Part shown: piece by piece, positions 1 through 15,200 of the stretch
Numbering within the stretch: position 1 is the first letter of the stretch
Layout: each line of letters begins with the position of its first letter
The notes under the pieces: model-generated
Seen by the model: the letters and a program-made list of their open reading frames with translations, nothing else
The model's database searches: none
Told to the model about the DNA's origin: nothing
Program-made: the position numbers and the translations under genes
NCBI GenBank assembly: GCA_003640385.1
Contig: RCAB01000280.1
Coordinates: 1 to 64,000 of the forward strand
DNA: 64,000 nt
Source of the DNA: Setaria digitata
Lineage: Eukaryota; Nematoda; Chromadorea; Rhabditida; Setariidae
Reading direction: 5' to 3'

Positions 1-109
1 AAACTTGAAATGAGAAGGTTTTTTCTTTTTCTTTTTTTTAATCAAAAACAAAAAGAAAATGTTATATGTCTAAAAAAGCAACATTTATAATCAAACGTAA
101 GCGTAATAT

Positions 110-272
110 TATTTATTCAAAAACGTTTGCTACGTGAACAGCAGAACATCTGATCTGATGCATCCAAACGTTCCGTTTAATCAGTTACGTAAGCGTTTAT
201 GCTTCTAGACGTTTTCTTTTATTCAGAATCAGATGTTGCTTCGGTTACGTGAACATTTGGTGCTTCTAAACG
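110..272 (-). repeat. Degenerate tandem repeat spanning the C2 gene stop codon
   Basis: On the minus strand, 212-272 (last coding bases plus stop) and 110-170 (past the stop) are both 61 bases, begin CGTTTRGAWGCA, share GTTCACGTA and end TGAATAAA. A shorter middle unit, 171-211, begins CGTCTAGAAGCA. The similarity is imperfect and was found by eye. Confidence 0.4.
112..117 (-). terminator. Candidate poly(A) signal of the tandem C2 gene
   Basis: AATAAA on the minus strand, about 100 bases after the stop codon at 219-221. A second AATAAA overlaps the stop codon itself (218-223). Which one is used cannot be told from sequence. Confidence 0.4.
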
Positions 273-3200
273 TGCCTTCAGATGATGAACACTTTTAAAT
301 TCTTTTCCAATATGTTCCACAGTATTCTTCCATTGTTCCTGCTCCGATTTATCTGTGGCTAATTTACCAAGATAAACCGACCCAATTAGATCATCACCAA
401 TAATTGTTCTGCAAATAACTGCAAGTAATTAAAATAATTTAGGAATTTAAGTGATTAAATTAATTAGGTAAATATTGGTTTAGCTACTATTGATGTGTCT
501 TGCAATTTTGCATTTATTCATTATCGATAAATTGAAGCAAAGTAATTTGTGCTAGCATTTAATTGATATAATTTTACTTAAATAGATTTTCTTTAAAGAT
601 AAAAGAAGCATACTCATCATATTTCTGAAGGTTTAATTTTATCATATCACCTGATTAGTACTTCTCAGCTAGTAATTTTTTCATTAATTTATTTAAATTT
701 ACTTTAAGCTTATTTAAACTTCAAATCTAGTACTGCTTCGATTCAACATTATCTCAAACTTATTTCTCTTTTTTTGATTATTTATCCTGAATTTACATGT
801 CAATATTATTTAACGATATCAATAGTGATTAGAGATGATCTGAGCTAGCACTAAACTGCTAGGTGTAAAGATAAAATTAAGACATTATTTTTAAATTTTA
901 ACTTTTACAACATTACCAGATACTTAAGAAGCATTATCATGCAACTTGCTTATAAAATCAGTATTCCTGAAATTGCACATTTATTATTGTTCCTTAGCAT
1001 AGTTTCTTATCAGTTAATTCAAAAATTTCTCCACAAACTGATAACGTATTTTTGAGAAATTCCACGAAAAAAGAAAGATTACTACTGATTGCTTCATTTA
1101 ATGGCCGACGTAATTACATTATGGGATACTAATTTGCCTAAATAGTTTGTTTCTATCACTAAAACATCTTTTTTGTCCATAAAAGAAACTAACAAAGAAC
1201 AGAAAAAAAAGAGTGGAAAAAAAATGAAAGACAAATTTGTAACGTTAAAATTATTTTTGAATAATTCAATTAATCGAATTTTATATTAAAATATTGCAGT
1301 TCGGTACAATTTCATTCTATTTAAATTATTCAAAAAAAAATTATTTTTATATCAAAATTTTTGACTACGAAGAAAAAAGAGACAAAAGGGAAAGAAAAAA
1401 AAAAAAAAATCTCAATGAATGACGAATGGTGGTAGCCGTTAAGTTCAACTTACATCTCGTTTATTTTCATTTTTTTTAATTTTTTTTTTTTTTTTTTTTT
1501 TTAGCATCTTTATAAATAAACGCGGCATATCAGAATTTTCAAAATTTCAAATTTTTAAATTGCATTACTTTTTAATATTTTATGAAAGAAATAAAACAGG
1601 AAAAAAGTGAAACACTTTTTCATCAAGTGAAAAAATTTCTATAGTAGCAAAGAAAAGGCAACATACAATAAAAAAAAAAAAAAAAAAATTAAATTATGCA
1701 AATTTTATAAAATCATAATTCGACTTTTTAAAGGTCAAAAATTTTTCATTAATTTTTATTTTTGATATTTTTTGATTTTTTTTTTTGTGCATTAATTTTA
1801 TCCTTTTTCTTGTTTCGTTTTGAAAATTTTTAACTAATTTTCTGTTTTTTTTTTCGCTTGAAAGATTATCATCACTTAATTTCAATTTCACTTACATTTA
1901 TTTGATGACACAAAATCCCGAACATTTTTTCATTTACTCATATGCGTAATTCACGTAATTTCATTGTAACAAATCATGAACGGATGCAGTATTATCGGTT
2001 GATATTTAATTTTAAGCATTTATTGACATGAAATTTTGTTGAAATTTTACGTAATATAAAATTCCACGTCAAAATTCTAAACGTAATTTTACAAACGATT
2101 GAACATATTTTTACCTTGATAAATCATGAACAGATACAATAATACTAGTATCCTGAAGATCCGCTGGATTGGTTTTTACCAGAAACATAATAGCTTCTTT
2201 GTAGGTTGCATTACAGGTTCCTTTGATGGTACGACTTTGCTTCGTCTGTGTTACATTATTTTGTGTTAATCGTACTCGAACACATACATCTAAGAAATTA
2301 ATTTTAATTTAAAAAAAAAAAAAAGAAAGAAATTTGTTAAAATAATAAATGAATGAAAAATTTTGCAACAAATTATACGTATAAAATATATTGATACTCG
2401 ATTATTATATCGAAATATTTTATATTAAAACTTTTTCGTTTTTTTTTATTTTCGTTTTTCACTCTTAAATTCTCTCTCATTCGTTTCCTGCTTTCCGTTT
2501 CCTCTTATACACTCCAAGTACTAATTCAATTGATGTGAATTATTTTGTGAAATTTTTAAAATTTTCAAGAAAAATTAGGCTCATTTATTTTCCCCAAATT
2601 TTCGATACCTAGAATTATATTTTTTTAAGCCAGATAAAAGATAAATTCTACACATTTCAATTTTTATTCCCATTTTTTTATTTTACGATTACACGCAAGG
2701 AGATATTAATTTGTTCCTTTAAAATTGTTTTTGAACGGATACATTTGAGACCAATTGTCTAAAGAGTAATTTATGATTGACAATTTAATGATTTTTGCAT
2801 TTTTACGGATGAATTCTTCGCAAACAAAAAAAAAAAATAGAAATTTTATAACATTCAGTTCCTGGAAAAAGCTATTCAAAAATTCATACGTAGGAAAAAA
2901 TACTTTTAGTAATAGTAAGTCTTCAATTTCGGATAAAAGAGTATGTGAAAGGCTCAAAAAATGTTTGTACATTTTAAAGGAACAATTATGAACGTTAATC
3001 AAAGGAATGAAATAACTTTTAAATTGTGGCCGGAATTAAATTCACTACATAAAATAAGTTTAAATCTTGATTACTCAAGCATTAAACAAAAAATTCATTG
3101 CTTATCAAAATTTGCTCAGTTTTTCACTTATCTCCATTTATCTTTAACTTATCAACAAACAGAAAAGAAAAAAACGAAAAATTTTTTCACTGCCTACAAT

Positions 3201-6200
3201 TTTTTGAATGAGAAAATTGATTTGACCAAACTTTCAACTTTACATAAAACTTATTTTAAAGCTGTAATCACTCCACAAAAGCGAAAAGCAAAAACTTAAA
3301 AAGAATGATAAACAAATTTTCTTTATTTAATTTTAGATTTATTACAATGAAATTTATCCTAAGGACAAGTTCATTTTTCTCCATTAAAGTGAAAGTTTTT
3401 CTTTACTGTTTAAAGTAAAATAATTTTCCACAAAAAAAAAAAAAGTAAAAAGAAATGCCGGAAAAATTTTATATCATCAATCTTTCCTCGGCACAATTTT
3501 CGAAAGTTAGCTTTTTTTTTTCTTTTAATGAAAAATAAAGATTGAATTGCGCATCAAATATTTCTAGGCTAAGTAAAGCTTGGCTGAAAAAAAAATTTTT
3601 TTTTTGTCTAACAGAAATCGGAAATCTAAAAATACTTCATGGATAATGAATATTTGAAGTACTTCATTTCCTTCTGGAGTCCGAAATGAAAAAAAAAAAA
3701 GAGCTTTGTAAAAGCTTTTCCTCTTCTGATTTAATTATTTTGTCAGTTTGATTTTAAAATAACATTAATTTCATTTTTATTCTTCTTTCAGTTATACATA
3801 CATATACATTTATAACAAAATAATTGTGTGACATATATAAAATAAAAGAAAAAATATATATTTTGAATATACATATATTTTTATATATTTTTCATAAATA
3901 AATTTATTTAGTGATGTTTGTTTGTCAAAATTTCATATAATTAGGAAATTCATATAATTAGGAAATTTTAAAATTACTTTTTTTTTGAAAGATTATTTTT
4001 TGCCCAGTTACAATTCACTTATTTCCTTTGATATGGCGCAAAAGAAACTATGTACTTGAGATGATCCAAAATAATTATGAAATTTTTTTTTTTTTGATCA
4101 TTTATAGTAAAATAAAAAATAATATCTGTGAAATTCTTGTAAATAAGTAGGAATTTAAAAAAGTAGGGAAATGGACAAAATAAGAAAGAAAAATTAATAA
4201 TTACTTTAATATATACATGAAATTTTGCGGAATTCGTTCTTTTTTCTTTTCACTTATTCAATTATTCAAATGCTATTAAAACATTTTGCATTTGAAAAAA
4301 CTCAAACTTATTTTTGGCCAAACTTTTTTTTTTTCGAAGAAAAAAGAAGGAAAAAGGAAAAGGAAAATTTACCTCTAGTTCAATTCACTAATTGAAATCG
4401 AGAAAAAGCTTTTAACATTTTTAAAATTAAAACTCACCTGGCGGTCCGGTAATTCCACCTTTCGGTAAATCTTCTACTTTGATAATATTAATAGTTAAGC
4501 GACTTGCTTTTTTTTCCAAACATGACGTTATGTATAATTTTCCTAATTTCTAAAAACAATATTTTATCGGTAACAAATTAAAAGAAGAAAAAAAATTTAC
4601 AAATTAAAAAAAAATGTAAAAATTCGATATTAATTAATCAAATTAATCAAAAATCGAATTTTTTAACCACATTTTAATTCCGTTTTTCTTTTTTGGGAAA
4701 AATAAAAAATATAAATAAAACAAAGAAACAAGGAATGAAAAAGAAAAAACAAAATTATTTTTTTGTTTTCTTTTTTCAAGTAAATGATAAAACATGATAA
4801 TATCGCTTTTCCATTTTTATCACAAACTCTATAAAAAGTGATAATTTTAACATGAAAAGAATTAAAAAAAAAAAAAAGAAAAACAGAAATATTTTAATCA
4901 TTACATTTCATGTGTAAATAAATTAATAAGACTAATTAATTTGAAAATTAATGATCTCTTTCCATTTGTAATAAACATTCATGGAGCAAATTTTATCGAG
5001 AAACCACAGGGGGTTAGCTTAGTACAGGGGAGGGGAGGAGTAAAATTTTCCATTTTTATCAGCGATGGAAATTTGCAAAATGCTACCAAAAAATTTCGCT
5101 AAAAGAAACATCAAATATTTTGGGAGATTTGAAATTTAAGTAATTTAAAATTTTGCTTTCTAAATTCTTGGAAAAAAAAAAACAAAACAAATGCGATATT
5201 TTATTAAAGATAACCTTGCATATTTTAATCCGGTGTTTTTCATTCCCTTTTTCTCTGTCCTCCAGAAAATAAAAATTCAAAATTTTAAAATTTTATTAAA
5301 AAAAAAACTGCTGAAATTTTTAATTTTTAATGTTTCAATTGGCAATACTTAATGGCAAATGCTACATCTAAGTTGTATTTCAGATAAGCAGGATATTCCT
5401 GAAATTTTACGAGTGATTTTGCTCTCGTTACTATTTCTATTTTTGAATAGGTTGTGAAATATTTTTTTAATTTGTCCCAAAAAAAGCTACTTATTAAACC
5501 TTTTCCCTTGGGCTCATTTCGCCTCAATCTCTCACTCTTTTTACCTTTTTCCCTTTACCTCAAATTATAATTTTATCCAAGAAACACAATTTTAATCAAA
5601 ATGAGCAAAAAAAGAAATTTTTGAAATGCAAAAAAGAATTAACCGATTTTAAAAAAAAAGCGAAAAATAAATTTTCGCTGGGCAAAAATTTTTTAAATTT
5701 AAATTAAAATTCTTAAAGAAAAGGTTAAAAACAACGAGAGAAGAAAAAAAACATAATATTAAAACATGAATAATATTCAGAAAAGGAGCAAATACCTTCT
5801 TCTCATAATTAATTAAAAATACAACTTAGGAAAATATTTCCATTAGTGCACAGTAATTTGTCTTTCTTTCTTTTTTTTNAAAAAAGAATTAACCGATTTT
5901 TAAAAAAAAAAAACAAAAGCGAAAAATAAAATTTTCGCTGGGCAAAAATTTTTTAAATTTAAATTAAAATTCTTAAAAAAAGGTTAAAAACAACGAGAGA
6001 AGAAAAAAAACATAATATTAAAACATGAATAATATTCAGAAAAGGAGCAAATACCTTCTTCTCATAATTAATTAAAAATACAACTTAGGAAAATATTTCC
6101 ATTAGTGCACAGTAATTTGTCTTTCTTTCTTTTTTTTTTTTTTTTTGCATTTTTAAACCAAAATCGAAAACTTTTTTTTTTGTCTTACCAAAAAATGCTT

Positions 6201-9200
6201 AATTTAATTAAAAAAAAAAACAAACTTTCTCACCGCAATACAAATTTCCCTTTCTAAGTATTACTAAAAAAAAAAAAAAAAAAAAAATGGAAAATTCGAG
6301 CTTAATGATGCAACTTTCCCAAGAGACAAGAAACAAAAACAGTGGAAAAAAAAAAAGAGAAATTGCTTCTTTTTTCATAAATGTTTGGGAAGAATTAATT
6401 GCTGTTAGTACATAAATTAAAATGACAAATGGAATTAAAATAATTTGTAAATTATAGAACTTTGAGACTTCAATCACCTAAAATTCTGTTAACAGAACAG
6501 AAAGTAAATGATAATGAATGAGTAAAAAAAAGAATGATAATAAATGATGCTAACAGAAAATAAATGATAATTTAAACAGAAAAACGACGATACAAAGTTT
6601 TAATTCACTTCACAATAATGAATTTTTCTTTTTTTTTTTCTGATTCCAAACCTTTGCTCACCTAAAATTCTGTCCTAAAAAATGATATTTTAAAAATTTT
6701 AGAGAAAAAAACAATAGAATGCTAGTGCAAAAAAAAAGAATTTGAATTAATTTAAAAATTTTCCAAAAAAATTTTGGATCGAAATTAAAAATTATTTCAG
6801 TTAATTTCTTTTTTCTGCTTGTTTTCTTGCCAGTCATAATAAAATTTAAATTAATTTCCTACACTTTTCAATTTTCTTTCCTTTAATTTGAAGTCTTTTT
6901 TTTTTTTGCTAAAACACATAAAAACACATATTCGATGCTAATATTTGCATTAATCCAATACTCAATCCAATAGCATTTTTCATTAAGTTTAAGTGATTTT
7001 GAAATATTTCAAAAAAAAAAAGAAAACCCCAAAACAAAAGGGGGATGGATAATATTTTTGAGTACAATGACAATGATGGCATTGTTGAAATTTGAAAATT
7101 TAAAGGTTTAAACTTCAATTTTCTCTTTTTGTTCAAAGAAAGTTTCGCATGCACGATATGCTCGATAAAAAAAATAAAAATTTTTTGAAAATATTAGCAA
7201 TAAAAGGAACGAAAAAAAAAGAGATAAGGAAAGGAAAACTTTTAAAAGTAGAGAAATTCACTTTTCAAAATGCAAATTTACATTTTCCTACATTTTTTTT
7301 CTATCAAGTACTCTCTTTTTAAAAAATTTATTAATGCATTCTCAAAACATAAAATAGAGCAAAAATTTGATTCATCCATTGTGCAACATTAGTTATTGAA
7401 AAATTTCCTCTTTTAAAATTTTATTTAATAATTTTTTTCCACGAATACTTTGTGATTTGATGGAAAAGTCGAAAAAATTGACTATTTCTTTAAAAAAAAA
7501 GGAAAAAAAAATTAAAAACTAATCAATAGTGCTACACTTTATCATTGTAAGTGAGAGGAAAGAAAGATTGAAATGAGAATGAAACAAAAATTTTCCGTTC
7601 ATTAGCTAAAACAAAAAAAAAAAAAAATTTCTTTTTAACAAAAGAATTTTAAATGAAGAAATAAAAATCAATATTGCTATATTTCATTATGGCAATAGAA
7701 ACTATTACTGAAAAATGATATTAAACCTTCGAATTAATACGAAATTTCAGTTCTTCGACAATTTTCACTTCTTTCTTTGATCGCAATTCGCTCAAATTTT
7801 TCAGTGGTAAAAATAAATCCCCAATGATAACATCTTTCTGTAACTTCTGTGGCGATTGATGATAAACTGTAATTGCTAGGCATTTCTCGTTCAAATCTTC
7901 CACTAATACATTATCGAAGAAAAATTCCTGCAAAAATTTTTCAATTCCAATATGAATTATGTTATTATTTCAAAACTACAAAAATCAATACTGCTATCTT
8001 TCAGCATTGTGTGAAAAAAGAGAAAATTTGCAATTTTATCATCATACATATCTTATGTTTTAAAGCTATTGCTATTTTTTTTTTTTGAAATTTCTTTTCA
8101 GCTGCAATTAACTGCGTGTTAGAAAGTGTTTAAGGGATAATGAACTTAAATTTATAGGATCTTTTCAGAAAATGCTTCCATAAAATATGTCAGAAATAAT
8201 AATGCAATTTACCTTAATGGTTAAAATGATTTTGCACAATATTCGTTTAACATTTACAAGTAGCACTCTAATGATTAGGATCGTTCTTTTCAAATTTGTG
8301 AAAAAAAAAAACAATTGTAAAATTTATATATATTTAAAAAAAAAAAAAAAAAATGAAAATGAATTATAAAAAATCGAACGATGCACTTTTCCCCCTTCAA
8401 TTTTTTTCATTAGCCTAACTTAGTTGAAAAATAATGTATAAAATGAATTATATTTGAATTGTATTTGCACAATAAAATGGTTTTTATAAAGTGAATTACT
8501 TTTCAAACTTAAATTTCAATTTACAAAAGAAATTGATATTCAAATTTGAGCTGCAGATGAACTCTAAATATTAATATTCGTAAAGAGTTTGTGAATTTTT
8601 TTCTAATTAGTATTAAGCGATAATTGTTGTAATGAAACCTGATTAAAAGCAATATCACGGCCACGTTTTGCAACCGAACTTTGTGATTTACCACCTGGTG
8701 TCAGTGAAACTTTACAAAATGCATGAATCTCTAGTTCGGGCTTCAACTTACCAGCCAATCCTGAAAAGCTAATTTACACTGTTATCATTAATTAATTAAC
8801 AAAATTAGTATACAGGTAAAGCATTTATTTTTGAGTTTTTTCTTTTTTCTTTTTTTCAGTAAAACACAGGTGCATTTTGATCTGTTAACAAAATGCAAAG
8901 GTCAAGATTAAAAGTTCAACTGTCAACTGACGAAAGAGTCCACATACAACTGTCATTTGTGATAATGTGTCGATATGGTGTCACTGAAATTTCTGCGTGA
9001 CACATTGAATTATATTGTGGCGCAATGATTTTGACTAAATTTGTCATTTAAAATTAGATTAAAACTTTGAAACATGAAAAGTTACAATGCAAAACAAGCA
9101 AAAGAAGAAAATAACGAAATATACACAAACAGTTTTGAAATAGCAATAAAATTTAATTAATTACCCTTCTATAAAATGAATGCATACCGTAATTGAGCTC

Positions 9201-12200
9201 ATCAACTTTTTATTTTTCATGCTTTAAATCTTTTTCATTTTTTAAATTATAATTTTTTTTTTTTTAAATTCCTTCTTGCAGAAAAATGTTTTAGAAGTTT
9301 ATTTTTTGAAACTCTTTTTCGACAACTTTTGCAAAAAAAAATTATTTAACAGAAATGATTATTCCTTTTTTTTTGAAAAGAATATTTTTTACTTTTTTTT
9401 TGGATTCCTTTTTTTACTATTATAAATTTAAAAAATTAAATTATTATTTGAAATTCTCTGTTCAATCAATTAATTCACTATCTTCTCGCCTGTATCTTTA
9501 AAATATTCATTAAAACTTCTAGCAACAGCATGTAAAACTTTTACAATGGCCGGCAGAATTTCAGAAGATTTTTTCGAGAATGGATTTAAAAAAATAAAAT
9601 AAAAAAAGTCTAACTGATTTGGATGAAGTTCAAATTACGATGTTGAGTGATAAGGTGATTTGCAGTTGAAGATAAAGTTAGTAATGAAATTAAATAAATT
9701 ATAAGAGTAACAAGCGCTAAATTAAAAATTGAATTTCAAGTATTTGCTAAAAATAATTGACAGAAACGTTGCTCAACAGTTACAAGACTAATTGGTTAAA
9801 GAATTAAAAGTTAAGCTGTAATTGTATATGCAAATCAGCTAAGTAATATATTGCTTGACATCTACCAGCGAATTAAATTAATAAATATAACTAAAGGAAT
9901 ATTTGGACTTCTTTAAATAATGCAAAATTGTATCCAGAATCAAAATTATTGATAGGATATGCATAATAATACATTGTAATTCCATGAACTGCATTGAATA
10001 ATTACAAATTGGAAATGGAATATTACTGATTTCAATTATGATTAATGGTTACATTAATTCACTAGCTGATAGTCATTTAAAATGAAATTTGGAAATTGAT
10101 ATGAACATTCATTGATAGCGGCGGCGTTAATGATGTAATTATTTTTGATACTGTAATCGTTTTAGACATAATTAATGATTTGATTATTCTTGCAACTGAT
10201 GTGAGCATTAATTAGAAACATCATTTATCATTGATTTAATTAAAGTGTAAGAATATCATGAAGAACAGCAATCTTTTTTGGCACACTAAATAGCTAGCTG
10301 AATATATCTAAACATAATCAGTTCATTCTTTCAATAAATTTTAATTATTTGAATTATTTTCTTTGCATTTTATATTGTTATTTATATAAAAAATAAAAAA
10401 ATTTAAATTTTTTTAAATTATAAATTTTTTAAATTTCATCTGTAATTTAATTAAAAAATAATCTCTATGATTATTCGCATATAAAAGGGATTTTTGAAAA
10501 TTTTCTTTACGCATTCACGCGAAGCTATTAATAAATGGACCTAAAACGGCAAAATTAATTTCAATCTCGCCAAAATTAATTGGCCAAAATTTGTGCATAA
10601 ATTTTTTTTGGAAAAAAAAAGGAAATGAAGGAAAAATTTCCTCATTATAAATGAGTTTAATCAAAATGAAAAGCTATTTGTTCTTTTTTTTTTTTTTGAC
10701 TGAGAATTTTGAACTTTTAGCAGAAAAAATTGCTTAAATTTTTGTTAGATTTTTCCTTTCAGTTTTTAAGAAATTTTACAATGTGAAAAGCATTAAAAAG
10801 ATTAGTTTTTCAGATATTTTGAGTGATTATTAATTAATTATTTAATTATTCCTACAACTTAGACCATTCCCTCTATAAAATTCTGATTTAAATCTTTGTT
10901 CTAGTAACTTTGAAAAATCATTTTCTATAAATAATGTTGTAAAATCGGTAATTAATTCCAATAAAACATTTCTTCCGTATCATGAAAGTTATCAATACTC
11001 AATTTGCAAACGTTTTATAGCAATTTTCAATGAGTATTTAGAAAAAAAAAAAGAAAAAGCATTGGACAGTTGTTGATATTTATGAATTGCAGGAAGTTGC
11101 TACACGTAAGAATCCGTGAAATAAATGATATGCAAATTATATTAGACTAAGTTAATTAGATTAACGCGAAAATTGAGTAACGAAATCTATTTTATCACTA
11201 ATTAAGTGCTAACTTAGAAATTTTAGCAATTTGGAAGATGGATAGAATTAATTTACCTAACTTTTAAGATAGATTTAGGAGAAATATTGGAAGATTCTGA
11301 TCTTTCTATATTCATTTGAAAATTATCAAGTTACTGAAATCAATCGAATAACTTTTTTGATTCTTCAAGTTTCAATTTTCGAATTTTAAATCGTTTATGA
11401 CTATTTTACCGATAAAATTTGGCACAATTATCATTTAATTATAAATTATATAGCATTTTGAATGTACAATTTAGGAATATGCTTACTGTCCAACTGATAA
11501 TTACAATAAATTAATTTCAAATGAAATTTAATCAAATACAAATTGCTAAAAATGTCGAATAAATTTCTGATAGCAAAAAGAATGAAAACTTTCGGAATAT
11601 TTTACAATTTTAAAACAAAATGATTTTTTTTGGTCCTATCATATAAACAAATGAAAATAAATATTCCAGGGAACAAAAAATTCATTTTATTTTTTCAATT
11701 CCAAATATTTGCAGTGGCTTTTAATCAAATGCAAATAAATTGTTAGGGATTGAAAACAAAAGGAAAAGAAAGAAAAAGAAAACAATTAAAATAGAAAATG
11801 GAATTTGCAAAAAATTGAGCTGAAGTATTTAAATAATGCAAGAAATATCGCTGCTATGCAAAGATAGAAAACATGAAAACTAGAAACAAATAATAGCTAA
11901 GATATTTTAATTAATTAGAGAAAAGGGATAATAAGAATTTTTTTAAATAAAACTCGAAAAAAGAGATTCAAAAATTGATTCTAATTCAGCAATTTTTATC
12001 ATAATTATGGAACTTGCACAGTTATAATTAAATAAAGAAAACTTTCAATAGAAGAAAAAAAAGTGGAGTGAAAAAATGACGAAAAGAAAAAAAAAGGAGA
12101 AATCAAATTAAAAATAAAAATTCCTTTTAACAATAGCAAACCTTCGACTTTCAAAAGTGAAACACGTAGTCGTTTCCTAATTGGAAAATGTTGCATTGAA

Positions 12201-15200
12201 CAATGTATTAGGCCTAGTCCAGTTGGCCTAGGCTCATTTTCTGGCCATGAACTGCTTGTTCGTACCGATGATTTCTTCGGGATATCCGATACCGAACTGC
12301 ATGATGTAGCAGCAGCCTGATGATAAATTGATAAGTCGGCACCATGTGTTAATTGTTCCTCTACATCACTGCTATTTGTTAACTGAAATTTTATCAAAAT
12401 TAAAAAAAAACGAAGAAAAAGAAAAAAAAAGCGAAAAAACCTACTTCTTTCTAGTTTTATCAGTAATTTCTTTCTATTTTTTTTTTTTTTTTTTTTCAGA
12501 AATCAGAAAGCAATCTTTCCCCTTCATTTCTTAAAATCTACGGTAAATTTATGAAATTTCCAGAAAAAAAAAGAAAAAGTCATCAGGAATTCAGCCAAAT
12601 TTTTGCCCATTAATCTTTAATTATTATTCTTTTCCGATTCATTTCTTTCTTTTTTTTTTCTTTACGCAGCTATTATGCAGCAAAAAAAAAAAACAAACAA
12701 ACAAGTAAATAAATAAAAGTTTTATAATAAAAGTTATAAATAATTACAAAGAAGAAAACTTTTTTATTTTATAATTTCGTACATTCTTGCTAAAATGGAA
12801 AGGAACTTTGTGCTTTTTAATAATTAACAGCAAAAATAATAAACGAAAAAAAAAAAACAATGGCATTACAAATTTTTTGATTAGTCTTTGTGAACAAAAT
12901 CGTTTTTCTCCTTTTTGCAGTTGAATTAACAGTTTTATGATATAAAGTGAACCATCACTAATTTAATCACTGATATGATAATTTTTATTTAAACATCAGC
13001 ACCTAACTGATGTTAAATTAACTGATAGATGTATTATTTGGGAATGAAAATCTTTGTTTTTATTATTCTTTTTTTTTTTTAATGAATTAATGATTTTTCT
13101 TTTCTTTTAAATGAGGATGACATAATATTTGTGTAAAACGAACAACTGAATTCAGTTAAATCAACCCTCTTTTCATATAAATATGATACGATTCACTTCA
13201 AAAAACAAAAAGTTTTTAAGGAAGTTTATTAGTTCAAAATCATTCAACGAAAGAAAAAGAGGAAATGACTAAATTTTCATTTGATTATTATTAAAATTAA
13301 AATGTAAGCAAAGGGACCAGAGAACATAATGAAACGGGAAATGAAACGAATTGGAAATTTTTGATTAAAATTATCAATTTTTGACATATCACAAAGGCAT
13401 ATTTGTTAAAAATAGTCTTTTTTCTGCATTTATTCATCCATTAATTTGCAAAATTTTTGTATAACATTTCAAAATAAAAAGAAGAAAAAAGTTCAAGTAG
13501 AAAAAAGAGGAAACAAAAAAGAATTAGTAAGAGGTTTTAAACACCACTCATTATTAGTAAGATGTATTTAATTTACGATTAATTAATTAGCAAAAAATGT
13601 TGCCATTGATGTTCATTACTTAGAAAAAAACAACAAAGAATGATAAGCAGTTTGGGCAATGCTTTCAATCTAAAATTAACGAATTTCTTTTCCTTTTTTC
13701 AAATTTTTTAATGGTAACTTTTCATTTAAAATATTTGGTTTCGATAAACATTAAAGTAGTAGTTCATAAAAATGGAAGTGAAATTGCAAAATTAAATGAC
13801 AGTAGAAAGTTAGGATTTCAAATTCGTTCCACAAAATTTAATTTTTAATAAAAAATGAGTGAATATGTGTTTTTCAATATCATTTCTCTGTTGTTTCCGT
13901 CTTTTTTTTTTTGACAAAATTGATTTTTTTTTTTTTTTTTTTTTTTGAAGGGATAAGTTATCCGATAAGTAATTATTAACCTATTAACATTTAATAAATT
14001 AATTACTGATTTGAATTTCACACTGATCGGGTTATTTTCTCTTCGTCGTCTGATTTTTATTTCACTAGCTGCTGCATGAATATAATTTGGTTTAATACAT
14101 ATGCATGATTATTTATGCATTAAATAAAAAAAGTATGAAAAATTATTAGAGTTGTTATGGGGTACACATAGACTTGGGGCTGTATAAATGACTGGGACGT
14201 GTTATGGACTAGGCTTGTTATAAATGAGTCATTTTGAGCAGGTTAATCATCCAAAGAGACTCAAATCAAGTTGGAACAATCTAATTTACTTGATGGAAAG
14301 CATTAATACATTATCACGACTGAATGGCATTCTTTAAAGTAATTGCAAAAGCATTGACAAATTGAACAAATAAGAGAGAAAAGTAAAAAGAGAATTTTAT
14401 CGGATTTCATCATTTTTTTTTCTTTAATTTTCTCTTAGGTTTTAAGTTCTTATTTTGATACATTCGTTTCTTTTTTTTTTTTTTTCTTTTAAACTTTTTT
14501 TGCAAATTTTTCTTTCTCTTTTTGTGAAAAAAAAAAGAGAAATTTTGAATAATTCATAAATTTTATTGAACATTTTATAATTTCCCTTTCGTTCAAACTT
14601 CCTTTTTTTTTCTTGAAAAATTTTGTCATTAATTGCTTAATTAGATTCTACTTATTCAACACGTTCATTAGATAATATTTGTTCAATATTCATAATAAAT
14701 TTGGTTTTTTTTTCTCCCTCTTAAGTTCTTATGTTTTTTTCTAATTTTTTAAACTCATTTTTTTCCGAAATCATAAAGAAAAAAAAAAAAAGAAAAAGGA
14801 AAGGCAAAAAAAATTGCATGGATTGTTTAATTAGGCGCGCTATTCGCTTAAGAATTTATAATTGTTTAATGAAGCTTTTTTTATCTTTCGTTTTTTTTTT
14901 GAAAAAATTTAAAATCAGAAAATTATTTCCATTGTTACTTGCTTCTCCTTCTCGCCGGAAAAGGAGCAGAAAAAAGATATTGATAAAACTGATTAAGAAA
15001 TATTTCTTCTTTCTCGAATAGCCATAGAAAATGAAAAGAAACAAATCATAAAAAAAAAGTGATGCAGTCATTTCTCGAACAAACTAAATTGAATAGTTAG
15101 TAAAATTGACTTTCATTTTGTTTAAAAAATGTTAGCAGATGAGATAAGATTAAATTGGCTCGCAGCAGGTGATTAGACTAGCATTATTTTACTATGATAA

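Noticed and set aside
2706..3299. Overlapping frames on both strands within a C2-gene intron
   Set aside because: They are Lys/Phe/Asn-rich, overlap each other on opposite strands and have no domain. They lie between well-supported exons of the C2 gene.
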